64,000 nucleotides of DNA from Bryobacter sp. CoA8 C33 (lineage in GTDB: Bacteria > Acidobacteriota > Terriglobia > Bryobacterales > Bryobacteraceae). Position numbers and translations under genes: made by a program. The notes beneath the pieces are model-generated. The model saw only the letters and a list, made by a program, of their open reading frames with translations. It was not told where the DNA came from and did not search any database. The stretch is taken from assembly GCA_019931185.1 (NCBI GenBank), contig JAINDK010000018.1:1-64000 (forward strand), read 5' to 3'. Positions 53,175 through 61,721 of the stretch are shown in pieces. How positions within the stretch are numbered: the first letter of the stretch is position 1; each line of letters starts with the position of its first letter.

Positions 53175-56100
53175 ATGACCAGACTTGTATTTTCGATTCT
53201 GGCGGCGGGTAGCCTTTCTCTATTCGCGCAGGCCAGTTCACTTCAGGGAACCGTAGCGGACCAACTGGGCGCCACAGTACCGGATGCCATCATCTCCCTC
53301 GCCAATCAGGAGACCGCTACATCCCGCCGGACGCTTTCGAGCCCAACGGGCTCCTACAGCTTTCCTCAGCTGCCACCTGGGACTTATCGCGTTGAAGTCC
53401 AGAAGCCTGGCTTCAAATCGCTGGTGCGGGAGGTTCGCCTGCAGATCAACACACCGGCGACGGTCGATTTCAAGATGGAAGTGGGACAGGTAGCCGATTC
53501 GATCAATGTGGTTGCCGAGACGCCGGCGGTGAATACGACGAATGCGAGCGTCGGCAATCCGTTCACGGAATTGCAGATTCGTCAATTGCCGCTGCTGACG
53601 CGCAATGTGGTGGATTTGCTCAGTCTCCAGCCTGGCGTGACGCCAACGGGTGAAGTTGCCGGGGCCAAGCGGGATCAGAATAATGTCACCCTGGACGGGG
53701 TGGATGTCAACGATCCGCAGGGGGCGCCCACCGGTGCAACGACCGGATTCAATGCCGTGTTGCCGGTGCCGCTTGATTCAGTGCAGGAATTTCGCACGAC
53801 GGTGGCCGGCATGGGAGCCGACCAGGGCCGGTCTTCGGGGGGGCAGGTATCGCTTGTTACGAAATCGGGTTCGAATCAGTTTCACGGTTCGCTCTATGAG
53901 TTCCATCGCAATGTGAAAACGGCGGCGAACAACTGGTTTTCAAACCGCGCCGGCATTGCCCGCGAAAACCTTATCCGCAATCAGTACGGCGCCTCGCTGG
54001 GCGGCCGGATCATCAAGGACCGGATTTTCTTTTTCGGTAACTGGGAGGAGCGCAAGGATGCTACCGCCGTGGGTGTGAATCGTACGGTTCCATCGGAGAC
54101 GTACAAGCAGGGTATTGTCCAGTTCCGCATGAGCAACGGTCAGATCGGCCAGTTGAATCCGGCTGAGATCCGTCAGGCGGATCCACTTGGCCAAGGCATC
54201 AATCAGACGATGCTCAATCTGTTCCGGCAGTATCCGGTGGGCAATGATCCGGCTTCTTCTCCGGACCGCGGGCTGAACTTCTCAATCCTCCGCTTCAACG
54301 CTCCGAAGAAGCTGAACTACCGCACTTATGTGCTGAAGAACGATTTCAATATCGACAAGCAGGGCAAGCATACGCTCAGCCTGCGCGGGACTCTCGCCGA
54401 TAACGCCGAGGATGATGTGTTGGCGCAGTTTCCCGGCATGGAGTCGCAGGCGCGGCGCCTCGATCAGTCGCGCGGCATCTCGGCCCGTTACACCACCGTG
54501 CTGACGCCGTCGCTAATAAACACTTTCAATTACGGCTACACGCGGCTGAAGAACATCACGACCGGCGCTGACGGGCCGGCGATCGCGTTCTTCTTTACCA
54601 ATCCGGTTACCAGCTTTCCGCGGGCATTGAACCGTATCGCGCCGGTGCATAACTTCGTGAACGATACGACCTGGACGAAGGGGCGGCACACGGTGCAGTT
54701 TGGCATCAATTTTCGTTTGAATACCAATGATCGCGCCTCCTTCGCCACGTCTTATCCTTCCTACAGCTTCAGCCGCAATACGCTGGCTGGTCTTGGGGCG
54801 GACATCACGGATTCGATCACCGCGCTGGCGCGGGCCAAATATGGAGACGCGAATCTCCGGTTGACGGAAGCCGTGCCCGTGCAGAACGCGATGGGGCCAC
54901 TGTTTGGCATCCTGAACCAGTACAGCGCCACTTACAACTTTGGCCGCGACGGCAAGGCGATTCCCTTTGGCCAGCCCATCCCCCGCGTGTTCGGGTCGAA
55001 CGAGTACGAGTTCTATGCGCAGGACACCTTCAAGCTATCGCGTAGCCTGACGCTCAACTATGGTCTCCGTTATGGCTTCTACGCGAATCCGTTTGAGAAG
55101 AACGGGATTCAAGTCAATCCGACGGCGCCGCTCGATCAGTACTTTGCGAACCGCGCGGGCGGGCAGGCGCAGGGCATACCGAGTTTCGCCAATCCCCTGG
55201 CGTCGCTCACCTACGAGCTTTCCGGACCGCTGAACGGCAAGCCCGGTTACTACCGCCGCGACACCAATAACTGGGCGCCGCGCGTTGGCCTAGCCTGGGC
55301 CCCGGAAGGCGACAATCTTCTCACCACGATCCTTGGCAAGGGCAGCGTGATCCGCGCCGGGGCGGGCCTGGTTTACGACCGCTACGGCAATCAGATGGCG
55401 GTGACGTTCGCTCAATCGGGCTCGCCCGGGCTGGCCACCCAGGTGACGCAGTTGCAGAACACGAACTTCACAAATTCGGTACGCTACAACGGGAATAATC
55501 TGCCGGCACTGCCGCCGGCGCCAACGGGTGGGATGCCGTTCACGCCCCCGACGATTGTGGGCGGTTTTGCGAGTTTTTCAGGAGTGAATCCTTCGCTGGT
55601 GACGCCTTACTCGATTCCGCTGAACTTCTCCTACACTCGGCCACTGCCGAAGAATCTCGTGGTTGAAGTCGGTTACATCGGCCGGCTGTCCCGCAAAGGG
55701 CTTCTCCGTCAGGACTACTCACAGCCCCTGACCAACTTCCGCGACCCACGGTCCGGTCAGAGTTGGACTCAGGCGAGCGGCGTTCTCTACGACCTTTGGC
55801 TCAATGGTGTGACGCCCGCGCAGGTCCGCGCCAATCCCGGTCTGGTTGGCCGTGTTCCGTTCTTTGAGAACATGTTCCCCGGCGCGGCGAATTTGAGCTT
55901 TGCCGGTAGCGCCACGGCGAACTACTTCAACATCGTGTACGGCACCTACGGCGGGTCTGATCTCGACGCGCTGAATGACATGGACCGCCTGCGCCGCGCG
56001 AACGGTCAATGCATTTCCATCTTCGGCTGCAACACGTTTTTCGCCAACCAGGCTGCCGGGATGCAGGTCTGGACCAACGCCTCCAATGCCAGCTATCACG

Positions 56101-56858
56101 GCGGCAATCTCGTCATTCGCCGTCCGCTTGAGAAGGGCTGGGGCTTTGATTTCAACTACACTCTCTCCCGCGCGATGGACATCGCCTCCGGTAACGAGTC
56201 GGCCATCGGCACAACCACCGATGGCGCCGGCGCCAGCCTGTTACAAGATGCCTTCAATCCCAAGGGCGCCTATGGTGTGGCGAGCTTCGATATTCGCCAC
56301 AATGCCACCTTCAATACGGTCATCGAACTGCCTTTTGGTAAGGGAAAGAAGTTTCTCAGCGGCGCAAATCCCTTCCTCAATCAGGCATTCGGCGGCTGGC
56401 AGATTTCGATGCTCGGCCGATTCCGCTCCGGTCTGCCGCAAGACATCACGAACGGCGGCATTTATCCGACTAACTACCTCACCTCCGCGCTCGCGATCCG
56501 GCGGCCGGGCGCGACGCAGCCCACCCAGAGCGTAACGTTCAACCAGAACGGCAACCCCTCTATCTTCCAAAACACGAACGCCATCAACTCCTTTATCGGC
56601 CAGTACCCGGGCACGACAGGGGAACGGGGCATTGTTCGTTCTGCCGGCTCCACCACGTTTGACCTCTCTCTCAGCAAGCGCTTCTTTATGCCGTGGGAAG
56701 GTCACACACTGCAGTTCCGCGCGGAAGCCTTTAACGCGTTTAACAACGTGAACTTCACCGCGATCTCTCTCAGCCTCACGCAACCGGCCAACTTCGGCCA
56801 GTTCACTGCTGCCGCGGATTCGCGCGTGATGCAGTTTGCGCTGCGCTACGAATTCTAG
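53175..56858 (+). CDS. Oar-like TonB-dependent receptor with carboxypeptidase-regulatory N-domain
   Basis: The 1,227-residue protein has a signal peptide (MTRLVFSILAAGSLSLFAQA), a carboxypeptidase-regulatory-like domain (LQGTVADQLGATVPDAIISLANQ), a plug (LDGVDVNDPQGAPTG, QEFRTTVAGMGADQGRSSGG) and a barrel ending in RVMQFALRYEF. It has the same build as the receptor at 5530-9234 but clearly diverged sequence. Lying 116 bp behind the cytochrome/DUF1501 pair on the same strand, it may import the product they make. The stop overlaps that of the convergent GH42-like gene (CTAG, 56855-56858). Confidence 0.93.
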   Translation: MTRLVFSILAAGSLSLFAQASSLQGTVADQLGATVPDAIISLANQETATSRRTLSSPTGSYSFPQLPPGTYRVEVQKPGFKSLVREVRLQINTPATVDFKMEVGQVADSINVVAETPAVNTTNASVGNPFTELQIRQLPLLTRNVVDLLSLQPGVTPTGEVAGAKRDQNNVTLDGVDVNDPQGAPTGATTGFNAVLPVPLDSVQEFRTTVAGMGADQGRSSGGQVSLVTKSGSNQFHGSLYEFHRNVKTAANNWFSNRAGIARENLIRNQYGASLGGRIIKDRIFFFGNWEERKDATAVGVNRTVPSETYKQGIVQFRMSNGQIGQLNPAEIRQADPLGQGINQTMLNLFRQYPVGNDPASSPDRGLNFSILRFNAPKKLNYRTYVLKNDFNIDKQGKHTLSLRGTLADNAEDDVLAQFPGMESQARRLDQSRGISARYTTVLTPSLINTFNYGYTRLKNITTGADGPAIAFFFTNPVTSFPRALNRIAPVHNFVNDTTWTKGRHTVQFGINFRLNTNDRASFATSYPSYSFSRNTLAGLGADITDSITALARAKYGDANLRLTEAVPVQNAMGPLFGILNQYSATYNFGRDGKAIPFGQPIPRVFGSNEYEFYAQDTFKLSRSLTLNYGLRYGFYANPFEKNGIQVNPTAPLDQYFANRAGGQAQGIPSFANPLASLTYELSGPLNGKPGYYRRDTNNWAPRVGLAWAPEGDNLLTTILGKGSVIRAGAGLVYDRYGNQMAVTFAQSGSPGLATQVTQLQNTNFTNSVRYNGNNLPALPPAPTGGMPFTPPTIVGGFASFSGVNPSLVTPYSIPLNFSYTRPLPKNLVVEVGYIGRLSRKGLLRQDYSQPLTNFRDPRSGQSWTQASGVLYDLWLNGVTPAQVRANPGLVGRVPFFENMFPGAANLSFAGSATANYFNIVYGTYGGSDLDALNDMDRLRRANGQCISIFGCNTFFANQAAGMQVWTNASNASYHGGNLVIRRPLEKGWGFDFNYTLSRAMDIASGNESAIGTTTDGAGASLLQDAFNPKGAYGVASFDIRHNATFNTVIELPFGKGKKFLSGANPFLNQAFGGWQISMLGRFRSGLPQDITNGGIYPTNYLTSALAIRRPGATQPTQSVTFNQNGNPSIFQNTNAINSFIGQYPGTTGERGIVRSAGSTTFDLSLSKRFFMPWEGHTLQFRAEAFNAFNNVNFTAISLSLTQPANFGQFTAAADSRVMQFALRYEF

Positions 56859-58858
56859 AGTAGCCGCTCTCCCGTTCGGGCATCAAACAGGACCGATTCC
56901 GCCGCTCTCACGGTGCAATCGGTCCTGTTTCCATTGCGAAAGCGAACGCTTCGATCTCCAGCCTGGCCGGCATGCAGGAGCACCAGGCCACCCCCGGCAT
57001 GGATCACATCCGTGCGATCTGTGTAGAGATGGGCACCGGCCGTGCGCAGGATTTCTTTCCAGTCCTCCGGCGGCGTTGTGTAAAAGCGTACACCTGCTGG
57101 AGCCTCTCGAGCCAACTCGAGAGCCGGTGCAAAGCGGGCACTCTGAGCGGGGCGTAAATCGAGACCAGTGACTTCACGTGAAAAATCAATCGAGAGCTTC
57201 TGGCCATCGCAGTAGCCAGGCAGCCCCTGAAAGATCACGACGCGCCCGGGGGCGATCACATGCTCCCGGATCCATTTGCGCTGCTCTGGCTTCAAGACCC
57301 ACGTATTGCAGAAAAGGATCACGCGGAAGCGGCTCAAATCGAGCTTTGGCAGATCCATCAAGTGCACCGTCTCGATGGCGGCCGCGCTTTGGTAGAGGCC
57401 GGCCACGGTCCGGTTCACAGCCAGTGGATCGGTCAACGGATCCGTGCCCTGAATGGAGCCCGTATAGTAGAACACCTCCGTATCAAAAACGGCGAGCACA
57501 TCGCCAGCCGGCTCATAGGGCCTTTCATGATAACGCCGCAGAATGCGATGCAAGCGGTCGATTTCGGCGATCAGCCGCTTGTCGGCCCACCAGCCGCTAT
57601 TGTTGGCCGGGCCAAAATCGTAATACCAGTGCCCGGCGCCGCGGGAGTAGCCCTCGAGCGTGTTGCGCCGGATGATGGCGACATCTTCGTCCACTCGGGT
57701 CAGCTCAAAGGCCTGATCCACGTCATTGCGCCACTTCCAACTGGGCGTCTGGTCCATTTCGTCGAGAAACAGTTTGCCGTTCAAACGAATCGTCTCGATC
57801 AGCGCGCGTGTGATTCCCGATCCGCCCGGATCTCGAAAGAGTGTTCCATAAGCTTGCGGCGCGCTGAGATAGTCGACATGCGGCGAGGAGACGATCCGGT
57901 CGAGGCATAAGTGTCCGCCTGTCGCCTGCCGGTCAAACAAGCTGAAGAAGTATCCGTAGAACACCCCCGTGACGATGGGTCGCGGCCATGACCTCTTGAC
58001 CAGTTCGCAGAAGTGAAGGATCCGATCGGCAACAAGTTCCTGCTGGCAGCGGTAGTAATCGATCACCGTCTCGCGCCGCGGAGGATCGCGGAAGATTCCT
58101 TCGTCCAGCGCGCGCCGGTCCACGGTAGTTGGAACCGCAACGATCACTTTGCCGCGCTCTTGCCGCCACTGGCCATAGTGCCGCCGCATGGGAGCGCTCG
58201 TATCGGGTTCATTGCGCAGGAAGCCCCAGTAGTGCCATTCGCCATACACTCCATTGGCGACATGCACTCCAATCAGCGCGTTGCCCTCCGGCGATGCCGC
58301 CAATTCGCGCAGCAGACGCGCCGTATGGTCGCTGGCAAAGCGCAGCCATTTCTCTGATGCCATCGACGCCCGTGGTGTTCGCCTTAGATCATCCTGCAGG
58401 TAGCGCACCGGCAGCTTGCGGTCTGGCGTCTCCATGCCCCCGTTGTCGTATTGCGTCAGTTCTTCCGGGTTCTGCTCCCGCCACCACGCCGGCGCATTCA
58501 AGTGCCACCGCAGCACAATCCCCGCCTGGGGGCATGCCTCAAGGACGCCGGCCAGTTGACGCCGCGCGATACCAATGTCCCACTTTCCCTCGCGTGGCAG
58601 GCAATCCTCGAGCCAGAGGTCCACCTGATAGAGCTGGAAGCCGATTGCGGCAAACTGCCGCATGCTCTGTTGCGGCTGCTCGTCAAAGCTGAATCGTCCC
58701 CCGGTACAATCCGTCAGCGCGTAAAAACTGGCCATCACGGGCTTGCCGTTCACGAACAGCGTGGGTTTGCCCTGGTGTAGCTTCACGTTCGCGCTCAACG
58801 GTGCGGCGGCCGCTGCCAGCATCCCCACCGGCGCCGCCAGAAATGAGCGTCTCTCCAT
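56855..58858 (-). CDS. GH42-like beta-galactosidase family protein, secreted
   Basis: The 667-residue protein has a signal-like N-terminus (RRSFLAAPVGMLAAAAAPLSA, with twin Arg). A TIM-barrel part follows that resembles GH42/GH14 clan A glycosidases (GFQLYQVDLWLEDCLPREGKWD, GIVLRWHLNAPAWWREQNPEELTQYDNGG, LIGVHVANGVYGEWHYWGF). An acid/base Glu may be in YGEWHYW and the nucleophile in LFLDEMDQTPSW; this is a guess from position. The C-terminal part resembles the GH42 trimerisation domain (RVILFCNTWVLKPEQRKWIREHV). It is last in the operon running from the right edge, 9 bp behind the small membrane protein. Confidence 0.72.
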   Translation of the reverse strand: MERRSFLAAPVGMLAAAAAPLSANVKLHQGKPTLFVNGKPVMASFYALTDCTGGRFSFDEQPQQSMRQFAAIGFQLYQVDLWLEDCLPREGKWDIGIARRQLAGVLEACPQAGIVLRWHLNAPAWWREQNPEELTQYDNGGMETPDRKLPVRYLQDDLRRTPRASMASEKWLRFASDHTARLLRELAASPEGNALIGVHVANGVYGEWHYWGFLRNEPDTSAPMRRHYGQWRQERGKVIVAVPTTVDRRALDEGIFRDPPRRETVIDYYRCQQELVADRILHFCELVKRSWPRPIVTGVFYGYFFSLFDRQATGGHLCLDRIVSSPHVDYLSAPQAYGTLFRDPGGSGITRALIETIRLNGKLFLDEMDQTPSWKWRNDVDQAFELTRVDEDVAIIRRNTLEGYSRGAGHWYYDFGPANNSGWWADKRLIAEIDRLHRILRRYHERPYEPAGDVLAVFDTEVFYYTGSIQGTDPLTDPLAVNRTVAGLYQSAAAIETVHLMDLPKLDLSRFRVILFCNTWVLKPEQRKWIREHVIAPGRVVIFQGLPGYCDGQKLSIDFSREVTGLDLRPAQSARFAPALELAREAPAGVRFYTTPPEDWKEILRTAGAHLYTDRTDVIHAGGGLVLLHAGQAGDRSVRFRNGNRTDCTVRAAESVLFDARTGERLL

Positions 58859-58867
58859 CGCTTTATT

Positions 58868-59176
58868 CTATTTGGCCGAAGGCGAATTCAACCACCGCAG
58901 TATGATCCACAACCCGCCCCAGATCACGATGTTGCTGATCATATAGAGCAGCACCCAGATCCATTCCCGAGCGACGACGGCACTCGAAAACGCCGTGGTG
59001 GAAAGCAGTGTCACGGCCGGATTTGTAACGGCGAGAATAAACATCGGGTCGGCGAAAAACGGCGTCTCCGGCGCCTTACCGCTAGCTTTGATCAGCAAGA
59101 CTTGCCAGGAACAGAGAATGAGATCAAAGATCAGCCGGCCGAAAAACAGATGTTTGCCGCTCCACTTCCACTTCAT
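58868..59176 (-). CDS. Small hypothetical membrane protein
   Basis: The 102-residue protein has three predicted membrane segments (LIFDLILCSWQVLLIKA, MFILAVTNPAVTLLSTTAFSSAVV, WIWVLLYMISNIVIWGGLWIIL). No family is recognised. The ATG sits behind AAGGGG and overlaps the stop of the isomerase gene by 4 bases (ATGA), so it is translated with the sugar genes and may serve uptake or the envelope. Confidence 0.75.
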   Translation of the reverse strand: MKWKWSGKHLFFGRLIFDLILCSWQVLLIKASGKAPETPFFADPMFILAVTNPAVTLLSTTAFSSAVVAREWIWVLLYMISNIVIWGGLWIILRWLNSPSAK

Positions 59177-60060
59177 CCCCTTGCCGCCATGTACTCGAGA
59201 AAACGGCGCGCGTAGCGGTCGAGCGTTGCCATGTCGCTGCCGTGCAGCAGCGGCGAACACATCTCATAGGCGATCGTGCCGTTGAATCCTCCAGCCGCCA
59301 GCGAGTCGAAAAAAGCTCCGTAGTCGATAAAACCCTCACCCATCGGCACAGCCTGCACAAATGATTGCTGTGCCACATAATTCACCAGACCCGGATCATA
59401 GCGGTAGCGGGGCCGCTTTACATAATCAGCCACGATTGTGTGCACGGTCCACGGGGCCATCTGGATTGCCGCCCGCGTCAGGTCGACACCGTGCAGCGCC
59501 GGCGCCCAGGCATCGAAGCCCGCTCGGCAGTTCGGCTCACCCACCATCTGAATCAGATCATGCAGGCTCTCATAGCCAACGGCCAGATCGTGATGGTTTT
59601 GTACGGCGAAGCCCACATCCAGCTTCGCTGCCTCCTGAGAGGCCTGTTTCAGCCCCGCCGCCACTATTCTCATCTGGCGCGAGTAATCCACTCCCGGGTT
59701 CTCATAGCCCGTGAAAACGCGTACCAGCTTCCCGCCCAGATCCCGCGCCAGCCGGGCGAGTTCGATCAGGTACGATGTCTGAATCTCAAGCGTAGGCACA
59801 TCGGGGTGTTCGAGGTCGGCCGTCAGATTCGAATAGCCCGCCAGCACAAGATCCTGCATCTTATGCTTGTCAAGCAGCCGCCGCAGTTTCCGCCGCCGCG
59901 CTCCGTCCCAGTCGAGGACGGATACATGGGGCCGCTTGGCGGCCATCATCACTCCGCCGAAGCCCAATTCCGCTGCCTTCTCCACTACCTGCTCGGCACT
60001 GAGGGCCGGCTGGCCCCATAATCCCGCATAACTGATTGAATGCAGCAACAGTGTGCTCAT
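59173..60060 (-). CDS. Sugar phosphate isomerase/epimerase (AP-endonuclease-2 TIM barrel)
   Basis: The 295-residue protein is a xylose-isomerase-like TIM barrel: LLLHSISYAGLWGQPALSAEQVVEKAAELGFGGVMMA, KLVRVFTGYENPG, FAVQNHHDLAVGYESLHDLIQMVG, NCRAGFDAWAP and GTIAYEM. The Glu, Asp and His residues that bind a divalent metal in the family are in these strands. It could isomerise or epimerise a keto-sugar, such as an inositol derivative. ATG 60060 overlaps the pgm stop by 4 bases; the open frame upstream lies within pgm and is not used. Confidence 0.85.
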   Translation of the reverse strand: MSTLLLHSISYAGLWGQPALSAEQVVEKAAELGFGGVMMAAKRPHVSVLDWDGARRRKLRRLLDKHKMQDLVLAGYSNLTADLEHPDVPTLEIQTSYLIELARLARDLGGKLVRVFTGYENPGVDYSRQMRIVAAGLKQASQEAAKLDVGFAVQNHHDLAVGYESLHDLIQMVGEPNCRAGFDAWAPALHGVDLTRAAIQMAPWTVHTIVADYVKRPRYRYDPGLVNYVAQQSFVQAVPMGEGFIDYGAFFDSLAAGGFNGTIAYEMCSPLLHGSDMATLDRYARRFLEYMAARG

Positions 60061-61694
60061 TGGGCGAACACCTCCGCGAGAATCGCCTGCGCTTCCTGCT
60101 GGATCCGTTTCAGATGCTCCGGCCCGTGATAGCTCTCGGCGTAAATCTTGTACACGTCTTCGGTGCCCGAAGGACGCGCTGCGCACCAGCCCCCAGCCGT
60201 TTCCAGTTTCAATCCTCCGATCGCCTTACCGTTACCGGGCGCCGTGGTCAAAATTCGTTCAATCGGCTCTCCACCCAATTCCCGCGCCTTCACATCGGCG
60301 GGTTGCATCGCCGCCAGGATCTTCTTCTGCCGGGCGTTGGCCGGCGCGTCAATCCGCGCATAGCTCGGGCTTCCCAACTGCGTCGTCAATCCCGCATACA
60401 ATTCCGCCGGGTCCTTTCCGAGGCGTGCTGTCATCTCGCCGGCAAGCAGCCCGGCAATCAGGCCGTCCTTGTCTGTCGTCCATACCTTGCCGTTGCGGCG
60501 CAGGAAGCTTGAGCCCGCGCTCTCTTCTCCCACAAAGCCGAGTGAGCCGTCCACCAGCCCGTCCACAAACCACTTGAATCCGACCGGAACTTCGTAAACC
60601 TGGCGGCCGATCAGGCGGGCCACCCGATCGATCATCGACGAACTCACAATCGTCTTGCCCACCATCACCCCCGCGCCCCACTCGGGCCGGTGCGGGTACA
60701 AGTAGTAAATGCAGGCCGCCAGATAGTGATTGGCTGCCAGCAGCCCCCCAGACCGCGTCACGATCCCGTGCCGGTCATGGTCCGTATCGCAGGCAAAGGC
60801 TACATCGAAGCGGTCCCGCAGGCCGATCAGGCCCTGCATCGTGTAGGGCGACGATGGGTCCATCCTCACCTTGCCGTCCCAGTCGAGCGTCATGAACCTG
60901 AAGGTCTGATCCACCTTTCCGTTCACCACCGTCAGGTCGATCCCATAGCGCTCGGCAATCGGCTGCCAGTAATGCACCCCCGCCCCACCCAGCGGATCCA
61001 CACCCATCCTCACGCCGGCACTGCGAATCAGGTCAAAATCAATGACTGCTCCCAAATCCGCCACATAGCGTCCCACGTAATCATGCTGCCGCGTAGACGG
61101 CGCCCGCAGCGCTTGTTCAAACAGCATCCGCGGTAAATTTCGCAGCCCTTGCTCGAGCAGTTGATTGGCGCGATCTTCAATCCATTTGGTCGCTTCACTG
61201 CCCGCCGGCCCGCCGCTTGGCGGATTGTATTTGAAGCCACCATCCTCGGGCGGATTATGAGAGGGCGTCACGACAATGCCGTCAGCCAGGCCGCTGGTAC
61301 GGCCTTCGTTCCAAGTGAGAATCGCGTGCGATACCGCCGGGGTTGGTGTGTACTCCGTACCGCTGGCGATTCTGGTTTCTACCCCGTGTGCCGCCAGCAC
61401 CTCGAGCGCGCTGCGGTAGGCTGGCGCCGAAAGCGGATGCGTATCAATGCCGAGAAACAGCGGCCCCCGCACGCCCCGCCCCTCCCGGTACTCCACAATC
61501 GCCTGTGTTGTTGCCAGAATGTGATCTTCGTTAAAGCTCAAGGCCAGCGAAGAACCCCGGTGTCCGCTCGTGCCGAAGCTGACCCGCTGCCCGGAGACAC
61601 TGGGGTCGGGCCTTCCTTGGTAGTAGGCGCGCTCGAGCGCCTCGAGATCCGTGAGTTGAGTGGGGCGGGTCCCCGCCGCGGGATGGATGCTGAT
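60057..61694 (-). CDS. pgm: Phosphoglucomutase, probable ATC start
   Basis: The enzyme interconverts glucose 1- and 6-phosphate. The 545-residue reading, almost equal to the 546 of E. coli Pgm, has FGTSGHRGSS near the N-terminus, the phosphoserine S145 in TPSHNP, the metal loop DTDHDRHG, the sugar loop GEESAG and the phosphate site RPSGTED. The needed N-terminus (ISIHPAAGTRPTQLTDLEALERAYYQG) has no ATG, GTG or TTG between an in-frame TGA and the motif. The first such codon (TTG, 61541) lies after FGTSGHRG. ATC 61692-61694 sits 5 bases behind GAGAGAGG and is the best start; ATA at 61710-61712 is the alternative. Upstream gene ends 27 bp before. Confidence 0.93.
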   Translation of the reverse strand: MSIHPAAGTRPTQLTDLEALERAYYQGRPDPSVSGQRVSFGTSGHRGSSLALSFNEDHILATTQAIVEYREGRGVRGPLFLGIDTHPLSAPAYRSALEVLAAHGVETRIASGTEYTPTPAVSHAILTWNEGRTSGLADGIVVTPSHNPPEDGGFKYNPPSGGPAGSEATKWIEDRANQLLEQGLRNLPRMLFEQALRAPSTRQHDYVGRYVADLGAVIDFDLIRSAGVRMGVDPLGGAGVHYWQPIAERYGIDLTVVNGKVDQTFRFMTLDWDGKVRMDPSSPYTMQGLIGLRDRFDVAFACDTDHDRHGIVTRSGGLLAANHYLAACIYYLYPHRPEWGAGVMVGKTIVSSSMIDRVARLIGRQVYEVPVGFKWFVDGLVDGSLGFVGEESAGSSFLRRNGKVWTTDKDGLIAGLLAGEMTARLGKDPAELYAGLTTQLGSPSYARIDAPANARQKKILAAMQPADVKARELGGEPIERILTTAPGNGKAIGGLKLETAGGWCAARPSGTEDVYKIYAESYHGPEHLKRIQQEAQAILAEVFAQ

Positions 61695-61721
61695 GGTCGC
61701 CTCTCTCTTTATCTTGGCAGA

